The notes: a model not told the origin generated them from the letters alone. DNA of 64,000 nucleotides from Voacanga thouarsii (GCA_026120185.1 JANUWF010001491.1:2976001-3040000); one strand, 5' to 3'; positions 45,731 to 57,769 are shown, numbered from the stretch's first letter. Translations and numbers: made by a program.

Positions 45731-48700
45731 TGTGAAACACCAGCTAAAACCAACCTTAGAGTAAGGGGGTCGGGATGCATATCATATTTTCTTGCATACA
45801 TAAGTATATTTTTGTATGATTTTATGTACTTAGATGCGCGATTTGTAGTCTAGATGGCTTAATTGTGTTTATTGAGTAAGAAGGGCAAAATGGTAATTTT
45901 TGCTTGAGGTGAAAATAGGGAGATAGCTTGAGCATCAAATAGAAAAAATATTTAGGAGAGAAAATAAAAACAAGAGTTGTTGTGGTTTAGTGGTTAGAGC
46001 TTTGGATTTAATTCTTGAGGTCTTGGGTTCAAATTCTATCATTAGAGTTTTAGCATGATTAAATTTTATTTTTGTGTAGTAAGGCTATATTTTAGCCCTT
46101 GCATGCTTTAGGGAAGAGTAGGAGTGTTGTCCTAGTAGAGACATGATAAGGATGTCCTAATCCTACTCTTGTGCCCTACAAAAATTTCTAAGGGGGTTCA
46201 TACCCTTCTTGATCCTTAGCTTTCCTTACTTCTCAATTCATTAAGTTGTTCAATTCATCTAAGCCAATTCGATTTCCAGAAAGTTCCAGCTAAGTGCTGA
46301 GGCTTTGAAGGTTCAAAAATGTCTAAGTGTGAGACATCTTGTTGGCCAAAAATGGGGAGGAGTTGTAGAAGGTTCCCAAGAGAATTAATCTACGTGGATG
46401 AACGTTCAAACTCCAACCTAAGTGTGTTCATCTTCTTCATGTAGTAATATGGAATTTTTCAAGCTTCTTGTTCGGTCCAAGTGTAAAAAATTTCAGCCAT
46501 CTTTTCCTCCCAAATGCTACATAAAAAATGGCCATTTCACTTAGCTTGAGGACTGAACATTCCAGCCAAAACCGAGCTGTTCAAAAACTGTGCAAACCAG
46601 AAAATTTTCTAGACAAGTTTTGCAGAATTGGTGATAAAAAACCAAGCTGTTTCTTCCAGTTTTTCACCCAGCAACTCAACCTCATTTTTCCTCCATAAAG
46701 AAGGCTGGAAACCGGCCTTGATGGACCTCTGGATGCCCCTTCAGACCTTATGCGAATTGGCTGAAAAATGGCAGCAAATCTGCCCAGAAATTTCCAGCAA
46801 ACCTTGCAAAAATCTATTTAGGATTTTCCAACTTTGCTTCTTCTTCAGCCTTATTTGAAACTTCCACCATTTTTCTGTACAAACTCCCCTTGAACAGCCA
46901 TGAACTGAGCTTATCATCTTCCCCCGCATTTTTCTCGAAAACCAATCCCATGGCTGCTCCTAAAATATCTCCATCAATCACTCTAATAAAACCATTAATT
47001 GAAGACCAAAATTCCAGCAAACATATTCAGTAAACTACCATAAATCAACTCTCCAACAACCAGAAAATCCCTTCACCATTGTCCACCATATTTCGCCCAC
47101 CCTAAAGCTCGATCAAACAACACTCATCTCAGCAAAATTCTAGTAGGCCAGTCGGCCATTGTAGCTTTCCAAAAGATCTCCATCAACCAAGATCTTCCTA
47201 CCATATTTGTTTCCAAAATTGATTCCCTAAATTATTCTCTTTGAATTTCAAACAACCAGCTTTCCTTTTCCTCTCAAATCTGAAATCCAATTACCAAAAA
47301 CCATTCAAACAATTTGGCCACCCTATTCCTACAAAATTTCGGGCAGCTTCATCCAAATTCTCTCCATTCTCTCCAACCTTGAAGAACACCAAGAACTCCT
47401 ACTAGTATCCTCACTCCTAAGACCACTCCAAACCTCTCTAATCTTCTACAAAAACTCCAGACCACACCTACTCAACCCCTTGAAACCACTTCTGCAATTT
47501 TTAACATCAAATACCGCAATCCAAGTCTCTCTTTTAGATAGAAAACCAGAATTTTCTTGAAGGCTCAAAAACACCATCAAGGCAAGCATGATCAATTATC
47601 TCCATCTTCATTCATCTTCAACTCTCAATGAATATATATATATACTAATGAACTCTTTTTCTCTCTCTCTCTCGGCCGAATGGTTACTTCAACCATGGCC
47701 ATGTTTCCTTCTTCCTCCTTGGACGAACTAAGCTGTCCACGCGAGAGGATTCTTTCGAAACTCCTTCAAGGTCGTCATCTTTCAAGTAAGCCTCTTCAAC
47801 ATTGTCTTTAAATTCTTGATTCATATCTCTGGGATGATATTGGAAGGGGATGGATTATGAATAGGGTTTGAGCATGTGCTGTTGTGTTGGAGTTGAGATT
47901 GAAGCATGAATAAATATGTTTGTATGATGGAGAAGGGATTGATGCATGAGATGATTTGTCTTGGTTTACTGTATTGCGTTTTTAGGGTTTGTTGCATGTC
48001 TTAATGTCGTGAGTAGTATGAATGATCAAGCATGTTAGAGATTATGTCTCCTTCGGTGAATAGGGTTTTGTGATTATGTGTGATTGTTAAAGCCATGAAT
48101 ATGTTTATGTTAGTAGAGTTTGGATCATGTCTTGGTAGATTTGGTTCTATGTTTTATTCATGATTTGGATGTTTTGTTCATTGATGTAAAGTGTATGTTC
48201 ATGATTATGGATAACAATAGGAAATATGATCATGAACTTGTCGTCCCTAAGCTAATTTTATTTCGTTAATAAAATTATTAAAATAATAATTTGTTCTAGT
48301 GATTTCGAAAACCCTAGGGAAATGCGGATTTGGACCATTATATAAAATAATGATATTTTAGTCAAATAAATAATGGCTTTTATTAAAGAAATAAAATATA
48401 TAGATTTTATATAAAATAAAATATATAGAAAATAATAATATCGAATAAAGCTATTTATGTAAATATTCATAATAGGTAAAATATTAATTTTGTAAGTCTT
48501 ATATTCATAAATACTATTAAAATTTATTTATTGTCTTTCAATCAAAACCCATTAAAATTTAACTTACAACTAATTTTAATTACCAATTATTTTCCAGTAG
48601 CTAATTATTAATGGATTAGTATTTTAAATAATTCTATCTAAGTCCTAGGACCCTTCATCAAACAAACCCTAATTTTTGTATAACAAGATTTAAACCTTCA

Positions 48701-49996
48701 GCTTTTTAGTACCTATTTCCCAAACTCTAGTTATTTTAATATCAAGCTAGATTTATTTTATAAACCCTTTTAGTAATTATCTGGCCTTAAATCTTGGGAC
48801 ACTTAGGTCATGGTTGTAGTAAGTTGACCTAGGATTATTTGTGAAAGTGAATTTTGGCTTGAGTTTAATTATGGCTCATGTTTAACCTAAGCGGGGTTAG
48901 GTCAGCTGTTGGAGACCTTTATTTTGAGCAAGGATTAGGTAAGCTCCTACATAAAACTTGTTTGATGCAAAATGGTTATTATGGTATGCCAAATGTGGAA
49001 TGCGTGGACACTCACTTCTATAAAGGCAATTGAGGATTGCCTCCTACCCTATTTCAATCAAACAAATTATTTGAAAATCAATAAGTAGTTTTACTCAAAC
49101 TCTAAACTCTTTCGAAAACCAATTTTGTCCCAAACTTTGGAAATCCTCAATTGCCATTTACAAGTGGAGCTATGATTTATTCATTTTTCCCCAAGTGAGA
49201 TAAATTACTTTAAGTACTCAATAAGGGCAGACTGCTAGGACTAGTCTTTGAGGGGTTAGGGTAAGTCTCTCAGTAGGTGGCCACCTCTTGAGGGGTAAGT
49301 CCTTCCCGGATAAGATGTTAGTTCAGTGGGTCGTACCTGTCTGAGCTAGCAGTTTTCGGTCAAGTGGACTGTGTGTTGCCGGAATGGACAACCAGTTTTG
49401 TTTGGGTGTAGAGATGGAGGAATATCTTACCCGGTAGGCTGATCACCTATTTTTTGTCAGTCTGCACAAAGTGTGGCATTTTGACCATTGTATAGTTATG
49501 GGGCCCAACGTGTGGTAACCCTTGACCACCCTTTTTGAGTGGTTGATTTATTTATACATGTATAGTTGGAAAAGCCAAAATGACACTCTTGATTTTGACT
49601 ATTGTTTATTGTTTGGCAGTATTTTTCTTTTGAAATTCTTACACCTTGCATTCGTGGACTATTTTCTCTAAACACTCAAAGCACACACGGACTTACTGAG
49701 ATTTTTATCCCATCACCCGTTTTACCGTGATTTTTGGTCGATCTTGCTGTAGGGATGAGTAGCTAGTGTTGCTTGCCTTGGAAGATATTTTGTTATTTAT
49801 TTTATATAATGCTTTAGGAGTTGAGAGTGAACAATTCTTTATTTTGGATTTATTCATGAATTTTTGGCTTGTAATAAGGTTTACAATTTTAAAGTATTAT
49901 TTTATTTTTATTGTGTGTCATAATTATAAAGACACATTGTCCTTTGGACAGGGCGACATCTCCGCCCCTGTTAGGCCTAGGTAGTAGGGTGTTAGA
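45731..49996 (+). repeat. 5' LTR of the chromovirus
   Basis: 4266 bp, TGTGAAACACC to GTTAGA (the last C of the usual GTTACA is mutated). It is noncoding as far as I can see. Landmarks are the tRNA-like segment at 45983-46037, short TA and CT tracts near 47634-47675, CTTCAAGG-type repeats near 47575 and 47765, and the ACTCAATAAGGG block near 49217. Confidence 0.92.
45983..46037 (+). promoter_or_regulatory. tRNA-like A-box/B-box segment in LTR
   Basis: A-box TGGTTTAGTGG 45983-45993 and B-box-like GGTTCAAATTCT 46026-46037. The T-arm can nearly pair (TTGGG, loop TTCAAAT). Confidence 0.5.
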
Positions 49997-49998
49997 AG

Positions 49999-50011
49999 TG
50001 GTATTAGAGCC
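49999..50011 (+). other. Primer-binding site of the chromovirus, tRNA-iMet type
   Basis: TGGTATTAGAGCC, one C-to-T change from the complement of initiator tRNA-Met, two bases after the 5' LTR. Confidence 0.9.
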
Positions 50012-50094
50012 TAGGTTTAGGCAAATATTAATAGTATATGTTATATTTATTTAAGTTCAAATCCGTATCTAATCTATCTTGCTTATGCTGTAGG

Positions 50095-50559
50095 ATGGTT
50101 AGAATGCTTAGAATCGCGAGGAAGGGGCAGCAATGGCATCCTCCTATACCTATCTACCCAGAAGACATTCTAGTACCTCAGCCTGCTCCTCAGCTAGTTA
50201 CTTCAGTGGAAGATAGTAGTGATGATGAGGTCCCGATCCTTGAGCCACCCCCAATCCCAGTGATAGATATAAGTTCTGACAGTGAAGATAAAGTAATAGC
50301 CGTGGAGCATATTCCCCACCTTCCTAGTCCCGTAGTGGATTTATCAGTAGATAGTGATGACCCGGGGGAGATAGATTATGAATCTCCACCTAGGCCTTCT
50401 TTCGTTCCTCCTCCCAGCCGAGTTGAGCCCGAGAAGAGTTCTAGGCGACCCGGGAATGAGCCAATGGAGGGGTTTACCAGTGGGGTTGGGGTAGACTTCT
50501 CTAAGAACTTTGGGGGATGGTTGTATGAGGCTTATTTTAAGGATTCTGATGAAGACTAG
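50095..50559 (+). CDS. Small acidic, Pro-rich ORF in chromovirus leader
   Basis: 154 codons from ATG 50095. The open frame extends upstream to 50038, but the ATG after the T-rich stretch (MVRMLRIARKGQQWHP) is a more natural start. The product has a basic N-terminus, then repeated acidic and Pro-rich motifs: VEDSSDDEVPILEPPP, VIDISSDSEDK, VVDLSVDSDD, then Pro-rich PSFVPPPSRVEP, and an aromatic C-terminus GGWLYEAYFKDSDED. The repeated hydrophobic-Ser/Asp pattern resembles SUMO-interacting or protein-binding linear motifs, but that is guesswork. It lies between primer site and the gag position. It is intact while all else here is broken. Function unknown. Confidence 0.6.
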   Translation: MVRMLRIARKGQQWHPPIPIYPEDILVPQPAPQLVTSVEDSSDDEVPILEPPPIPVIDISSDSEDKVIAVEHIPHLPSPVVDLSVDSDDPGEIDYESPPRPSFVPPPSRVEPEKSSRRPGNEPMEGFTSGVGVDFSKNFGGWLYEAYFKDSDED

Positions 50560-50837
50560 TGGGGTAAGAGCTATTATGATTAGGATGTTTTATTTACTGC
50601 TTTCTATGAACTTCTGTGTTAAGGATTTATCTTTCTGCTCACTGCTTTAATTTCAAAGTTATGCAAATAAGAGTACTTGGAGTACTCTAAGGTTTGAAAA
50701 ATTTTAGAGTGATTTATCTTTCTGCTCACTGCTCATATGATTTTCTTTTACTTAAACTTGAATGTGAATGCATGCTCAAAATATTTTAAACTTGAATGTA
50801 TACACTCATTATTTGGGCATGGTTTAGAATGGTACTC

Positions 50838-51007
50838 AAGCACCATGTAGCCACATTAAGCAGGAGAGTTCCGGAAGTAGAGCATGTGACACCGGGGTTT
50901 GGGACGACTCAAATGCCGTCACCCAATCGGGGCGATGAAATCGAGCCAAATTTGGAATTAGGGTCAGAAGAACCTATCGGAGTGACTATGGAGCAAGCTT
51001 TTCACCA
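50838..51007 (+). pseudogene. Chromovirus gag N-terminal remnant
   Basis: A short open stretch, TLSRRVPEVEHVTPGFGTTQ ... [14 protein letters not shown], in the place of the gag start, joined directly at about 51008 to RT sequence (FSKCEFWL). The join marks an internal deletion of gag capsid, zinc knuckle, protease and RT palm. Assignment to gag rests on position and a weak likeness to 42620-42830. Confidence 0.5.
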
Positions 51008-53236
51008 AGTTTAGCAAGTGTGAGTTTTGGCTGGACAGTGTAGCATTTCTTAGCCATGTGGTGACCAAGGAGGGAATCAAGGTAGACCCAGCAAAGGTTG
51101 AAGCAGTGTCAAACTGGAAGCAACCGGGAAACATCACCGAGATTCTAAGCTTTTTGGGATTGGCTGGTTACTATATGAGGTTCATCAAAGGATTTTCAAC
51201 ACTCGCATCGCCTATAACTCGACTGCTGAGAAAGGATGTTTTATTTGTTTGGAGTGAAAAATATGAGAAGAGTTTCCAAGAATTGAAGCGAAGACTGATG
51301 ATAGTGCCTGGTATTGAGCCTCCTAGAGGAAGATAAGCCTTACGCGTTGTATACCGATGCCTCGAAAGAAGGATTGGGAGCAGTATTGATGCAAGACTGA
51401 AAAGTGATCACTTATGCTTCTCAAAAGTTGAGACCTCATGAAGTCAACTACCCTACACACGATCTGGAGCTGGCAGCCATTGTGTTCGCCCTAAAGAAAT
51501 GGCGACACTACCTATATGGAGCTGAATATGAAGTGTTCACCGACCACAAGTGTCTAAAGTACAACTTCACTCAAAAGGATCTGAATTTGAGGCAACGAAG
51601 ATGGATGGAATTTTTGGAGAAGTACCGTTGTCCAATCAATTACCATCCTGGGAAGGCTAATATTGTAGCTGACGCCTTGAGCAGAAAAGTTGGTACGGCC
51701 AGACTAAAAGTGCAGAAAATTCAAGTGGTTTAGGAAGTGTTGGACAGAAGGGTTGAAGTGCAAGAGAAGAGAATCGTTGTTAGTAACCTAAAGTTGGTAC
51801 CAGATCTAAGACGGGAAATCATGGAAACTCAACAAAGCAACACAGAGTTTTAGCTTTTCAAGGATAAGGAGCTTAAATGACAAGGCAGTGAATTCTGATA
51901 AGACGAAGAGGGAGTTTTTCATTTCAGGAATTGGTTGTGTGTACCCGGAGAGCATCAACTAAAGGATAAAATTTTGGAAGAGGTGCACAAGAGCAAGTAC
52001 ACCATTTATCTGGGGGAAGTCAAGATGTACCAAGTCTTAGGAGGACCTATTGGTGGCCAGGACTGAAGCGGGATGTAGTCAAGTACGTCTCAACCTGTCT
52101 CACCTGTTAGAAAGTCAAAGTAGAGCACAAGAAGTCAGCGGGACTATTGCAACCATTGCCAGTACCTATGTGGAAGTAGGAGGAAGTGACCATGGATTTT
52201 GTCACCGGACTCCCTATGTCAAGGACCTAGAAGGACACCATATGGGTAATGGTGGATCGATTGACCAAATCAGGCCCATATCATACTGGTGAATGTAAGA
52301 GACTCTATGGAGAAGTTGGCTCAGACTTATGTGCGAGAAATACTCCGTCTTCATGGAGTGCCTTCAAGTATTGTGTCTGACCAAGACCCGAGGTTACGTC
52401 TCATTTTTGGGGCAAGTTTCAAAAATCAATGGGGTCGAGTCTGAAGTTCAGTATGACGATGCATTCGCAGACCGATGGGCAGTCAGAAAGAGTAATACAG
52501 ATATTGGAAGATATGCTGAGAGCCTGTGTTCTGAATTTCGGGGATAAGTGGATCGAGTGTGTACTGTATACAGAACTGTCATATAATAATAGCTACCAAA
52601 CTTTAATTAGGATGGCACCGTATGAGGCCTTGTATGGATGCAAATGTCAGGTACCGCTATACTAGAATTGGTCAAAAGATGGTCACATAAGCAGAACGGA
52701 AGAAGTCTGTGTTCAGGAAATGTTAGACAAAATAAAGTTCATCAGGGAGAGGTTGAAATGGCTCAAAGCCGACAGAAGAGCTATACGGACAACCGGTGGA
52801 GATAATTGGAGTTTCAAGTCGGGGACAACGTATTTCTGAGATTGACGCCGAATAGGGGAATCTTAAAGCATTCAAAGGGTAGAAAGCTGAATCCAAGGTA
52901 TTTTGGACCATTCCCGATAAAAGAAAGGATTGGACCAGTAGCATACCGGTTGGACTTGCAAGATGGATTGAAGGGAATTCATGATGTGTTTCATGTGTTA
53001 CAGCTGAAGAAGTACAATACTGATCCCGATCATGTCCTGAATAATGAGTCATTAGTGTTGCAACCTGATCTGAGCTATGTGGAGAAGCCCATGCGAATAT
53101 TGGACAATGGTATCAACAATCTCCGGAACAAGAAGATACCGATGGTAAAAGTTCAGTGGGAGTATCATGGCACGCGAGATGCCACATGGGAATAATAAGA
53201 GTGGGTTAAGCGAAAGTATCCCGATCTAAAATAGAG
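51008..53236 (+). pseudogene. Chromovirus pol remnant: RT end, RNase H, integrase, chromodomain
   Basis: In order: RT thumb and connection ([52 protein letters not shown]); a frameshift near 51325; RNase H (LYTDASKEGLGAVL, a stop, [49 protein letters not shown]); integrase zinc region (WPGLKRDV, CLTC) and core remnants (MDFVTGLP, VDRLTKS, SDQDPR, QTDGQSERVIQILEDMLRAC) in shifting frames; a GPY/F-type C-terminus (EFQVGDNVFLRL, YFGPFPIKERIGPVAYRL); and a chromodomain-like end (MRILDNGINNLRNKKIPMVK, VQWEYHGTRDATWE, then stops, EWVKRKYPDL). The catalytic RT palm is absent. Chromodomains of this class bind modified histones. Confidence 0.9.
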
Positions 53237-53267
53237 GAATGCCAGAATTTCGGGACGAAATTCTTCT

Positions 53268-53280
53268 AAGGAGGGGAGAA
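53268..53280 (+). other. Polypurine tract of the chromovirus
   Basis: AAGGAGGGGAGAA directly precedes TGTGAAACCCC of the 3' LTR. Confidence 0.85.
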
Positions 53281-53532
53281 TGTGAAACCCCAGCTAAAAC
53301 TAACCTTAGAGTAAGGGGATCGGGATGTATATTATATTTGCTTACATGTATAAATATATTTTTGTATGATTTTATGTGCTTAGATGTGTGATTTGTAGTC
53401 AAGATGGCTTAATTGTGTTTATTGAGTAAGAAGGGCAAAATAGTAATTTTTTCTTGAGGTGAAAATAGGGAGATACCTTGAGGATCAAATACGAAAAATA
53501 TTTAAGAGGGAAAATAAAAACAAGAGTTGTTG

Positions 53533-53587
53533 TGGTTTAGTGGTTAGAGCTTTGGATTTAATTCTTGAGGTCTTGGGTTCAAATTCC
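53533..53587 (+). promoter_or_regulatory. tRNA-like A-box/B-box segment in LTR
   Basis: A-box TGGTTTAGTGG 53533-53543 and B-box-like GGTTCAAATTCC 53576-53587, the same as in the 5' LTR. Confidence 0.5.
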
Positions 53588-55102
53588 ATTATTGGAGTTT
53601 TAGCATGATTAAATTTTATTTTTGTGTAGGAAGGCTATTTTTCAGCCCTTGCATGCTTTAGAGAAGAGTAAGAGTGTTGTCATAGGGGAGACATGATAAG
53701 GATGTCCTAATCCTACTCTTGTGCCCTACAAAAATTTCTAAGGGGGTTCATACCCTTCTTCATCCTTAGCTTTCCTTACTTCTCAATTCATTAGGATATT
53801 CAATTCATCTAAGCCATTTCTATTTCCAAAAATTCCAGCAAAGTGCTGAGGCTTTGAAGGTTCGAAAATGTCTAAGTGTGAGACATCTTGTTGGCCGAAA
53901 ATAGGGAGGAGTTGTGGAAGGTTCCCAAGAGAATTAATCTCCATAGATGAACCTTCAAACTCCAACCTAAGTGTGTTCATCTTCTTCATGTAGTAATCTG
54001 GAATTTTTCAAGCTTCTTGTTCAGTCCAAGTGTCGAATATTTCAGCCATCTTTTCCTCCCTAATGTTGCTAGAAAAATGGCCATTTCACTTAGTTGAGGA
54101 CTGAACATTCCAGCTAAAACCGAGCTGCTCAAAAAACCATGCAAACCAAAATATTTTCTGGACAATTTTTGCAGCATTGGTGAGACAAAACCAAGATATT
54201 CAGGATTTTCCAGCAAAAAACTGAGAAAAATGACAGCAAAATCTGCCCAGAAATTTCCAGCAAACCTTGCAAAAATCTATTCAGGATTTTCCAGCTTTGC
54301 TTTTTCTTCAGCCTTGTCCGAAACTTCCACAATTTTTCTGTACAAACTCCCCTTGAACAGCCATGAACTGAGCTTATCATCTTCCCCAGCATTCTACTTG
54401 AAAACCAGTCCCATAGTTGCTCCTAAAATATCTCCATCAATCACTCCAATCAAGCCATTGATTGAAGACCAAAATTCCAGCAAACAAATTCAGTAAACTA
54501 CCATAAATCAACCCTCCAACAACCAGAAAATTCCTTCACCATTGTCCACCATATTTCGGCCACCCTAAAGCTCTATCAAACAACACTCATCTCTGTAGAA
54601 TTCTAGCAACCCAGTCGGCCATTGTAGCTTTCCAAAAGATCTCCATCAACCAAGATCTTCCTACCATATTTGTTTCCAAAATTGATTCCCAAAATTTCTC
54701 TTTGAATTTCAAACAACCAGCTTTCCTTTTCCTCTCAAATCTGAATATCCAATTACCAAAAACCATTCAAACAATTTAGCCACCCTTTTCCCACAAAATT
54801 TCGGCTAGCTTCATTAAATTCTCTCCATTCTCTCCAACGTATAAGAACACCAAGAACAACTACTAGCATCCTCACGCCAAAGACCACTCCAAGCCTCTCC
54901 AATATTCTCCAAAAAATCCAGATCACACCTACTCAACCCCTTGAAACCACTTCTATAATTTTTAATATCAAATACCGAAATCTAAGTCTCTCTTTTGGAT
55001 AAAAAATCAAAATTTTCTTGAAGGCTCAAGAACACCATCAAGGTAAGCATGATCAATTATCTCCATCTTCACTCATCTACAACTCTTAAATGAATTGAGT
55101 TC

Positions 55103-55104
<2 letters not shown>

Positions 55105-55141
<37 letters not shown>

Positions 55142-55151
55142 TAATGAACTC

Positions 55152-55228
<77 letters not shown>
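55105..55228. repeat. Expanded (TA)18 and (TC)37 microsatellites in 3' LTR
   Basis: TA repeats at 55105-55140 and TC repeats at 55155-55228. The same sites in the 5' LTR (about 47634-47675) have only a few repeats. Confidence 0.95.
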
Positions 55229-55230
<2 letters not shown>

Positions 55231-56014
55231 CCGAATAGTTACTTCAACCATGGCCATGTTTCCTTCTTCCTCCTTGGATGAACCAAGCTTTGGGTGCGAA
55301 AGGATTCTTTCAAAACTCCTTCAAGGTCGTCATCTTTCAAGTAAGCCTCTTCAACTTTCTCTTTAAATTCTAGATTCATGTCTCTAGGATTATATTGCAA
55401 GGGGATGGATTATGATTAGGGTTTGAGCATGTGCTATTGTGTTGGAGTTGAGATTGAAGCATGAATAAATATGTTTGTATGATGGAGATGGGATTGATGC
55501 ATGAGATGATTTGTCTTGGTTTACTGTATTGTGTTTTTAGGGTTTGTTGCATGTCTTAATGTCGTGATTATGGATAACAATAGGAAATATGATCATGAAC
55601 TTGTCGTCCCTAAGCTAATTTTATTTCGTTAATAAAATAAGTAAAACTATAATTTGTTCTAGTGATTTCGAAAACCCTAGGGAAATGCGGATTTGGACCA
55701 TTATATAAAATAATGATATTTTAGTCAAATAAATAATGGCTTTTATTAAAGAAATAAAATATATAGATTTTATATAAAATAAAATATATAGAAAATATTA
55801 ATATGGAATAAAGCTTTTTATATAAATATTCATAATAGGTAAAATATTAATTTTGTAAGTCTTATATTCATAAATACTGTTAAATTTTATTTATTGTCTT
55901 TCAATCAAAACCCATTAAAATTTACTTACTACTAATTTTAGTTACCAATTATTTTCCAACAACTAATTATTATTGGATTAGTATTTTAAATAATTCCATC
56001 TTGGTCCTAGGACA

Positions 56015-57769
56015 TAAAGATAAAATTGCAAGCGAAACATAGCCAAAAAGACAGCGAAGGAACAAAAAAAAAAAAATGCAGCACTCCTGCGTGAAGAAGA
56101 AAAAGGGAAAAAATATATATTTTCTCATTACCTCTTCTTCTTGTTCTCAAAATCGGCTGAACTGGAATACGCGGAACTGGGGTAGGCACGCTCGTGGAAA
56201 CTTCTGGTGCAATTCCTGCAAGCCTTCTATTTCGTCTTTGCATGTAGATGAACGCCTAGCTTTTGATCTTCCAGTATACGGCCTGCCTAATATCGTTTTA
56301 GTTAAACAACCTAGGGGCCAAAGAATATTTTCTGGAGAGGGAGAGGAAAAAACGTCTGGTATTTTTCCATGGAGAGGGAGCACTGGAAAAACAACATTAT
56401 TTACTTTTCTCCTGTTCAACCTAAATAAAGCCCTAAGTTAAACTGGATTGGGCCATTGGACTCTTAGTTTAACCTTTTTGGGCTTAATTAATTATTCTAA
56501 CTAAAACCAAATAAATAGCCCAAGTAATAAATATTTAATTTTTCAACCCAAATAAACCAATCCAATTAATTAAGCCTATATTAGTTTAGTCTCAGGTTAA
56601 TCTTTAAGTATTCAAACTGGGCCAAAGCCCTGAATAATTAATTAACCCACCAAACTAATTTAATTAATTCTCTCTCCATGGACCTTTATTTTATTCTAGC
56701 CCAATAATTAAATCAAGCTACTTAAAAAAAATAAATTCCATTTAATTTAAGATCAGTTCTTTAGCCCGTATTTAATTTGGACTCACCGTCTATACTGGGG
56801 ACCAAAAGACACACCGCCTTGGCTACTAAAATGACCAAAATACCCTTGCCATAAAAATAGTTGTATTTTGCATTTTAAATATTTCCTAATATCACCAAAG
56901 GGAAATATTGATCCTAAGGACAATGCTGCATTAGCAAAGTCTCCGACCTATAGGTCAAATGACTAAAATAACCCTCTACACATCGCCGTACATTTAGAGA
57001 GGAAGAAGTGTACTAACACCCCTCTAAATGACATCTACCAACCTTAGGCTTCTAGTCTAATGATCCACGACTTCCTGGAGTGTTTTCGCTTTCCAAGGGA
57101 GCTACCCTAAAGCAAACATCCAAGTCATGTTTCCCAGGGCCTCTGGACATTTTAGACCATTCGAACAACCACAAGGGGCGATATAGTGTAGAAACTATCT
57201 TATACAAGTCTATCTTAGATAACTAGTCACACATACCAAACATACAAGTATATTGGCCCTACGATAGAATCTCAACTATAGCAAATCAAAGTATATACTT
57301 CCAGCTTCGTCAGACCACCAACTCATACTTAAGTCATAGAGTACTAGTCTACGCTATAGCGGTAGTAGTCTAGGTTTCTATCATATAGTACTTTTAGAAA
57401 CCACTACTACAGGTCTTGTCCTACGTATTCGAAATACGCTTATGTCATAAAGTGAGTGGACTACTCACAGGCTAAAGGTAAGCCATTCCCCATTTGGAAT
57501 TCATAACATAATAACCTAAACATGATGAGTTTCCCAGTCTCATCAATAGGTTAAGAACAAAATGTGTTTAAATAACCCGTGATCCATACCTTGCTCTGAA
57601 AGACCACCATTCACATGGACCACTTATCTAAACACAATGGGTCTGTTCCAAACGAAAATTGTGCACAAACAAAAAGTAAATTCATACACAATTTCTGAAA
57701 ATAAATTCTTTTATTAAAATATTCAATTTTACATCAGAAAACTAGTCTAAGAGGGCATACAATCTAATA
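56015..57769 (-). repeat. 3' LTR of Copia 2
   Basis: 1755 bp. Its left end (TAAAGATAAAATTGCAAG) pairs with TGAAGAGAAAATTGCAAG at 63534, and the two agree closely as far as the window goes. Open frames at 56076-56441 and 56147-56419 lie in this LTR and are not supported as genes. Confidence 0.9.

Larger units (their letters stand above)
45731..56014 (+). mobile_element. Tekay/Del-like chromovirus, deleted internally
   Basis: 5' LTR 45731-49996, tRNA-iMet primer site 49999-50011, internal region to 53280, and 3' LTR from 53281, cut at 56014 by Copia 2. RNase H, integrase and a C-terminal chromodomain remnant place it among Ty3/Gypsy chromoviruses; the long LTRs suggest the Tekay/Del branch. 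The internal region is only about 3.3 kb because gag, protease and the first half of RT are deleted. It is inserted in an older LTR of its own family (43476-45730). Confidence 0.9.
53281..56014 (+). repeat. 3' LTR of the chromovirus, truncated
   Basis: 2734 bp matching the 5' LTR, then cut where Copia 2 begins after 'cctaggac'. It has the tRNA-like segment at 53533-53587. An expanded TA run is at 55105-55140 and a CT run at 55155-55228, much longer than in the 5' LTR. About 500 bp later, near 55565, a stretch present in the 5' LTR (48005-48205) is missing. Confidence 0.92.

Noticed and set aside
56076..56441. Overlapping open frames on both strands at the left of Copia 2
   Set aside because: They lie within the LTR, and the matching region of the other LTR (63600-63965) breaks the frames.
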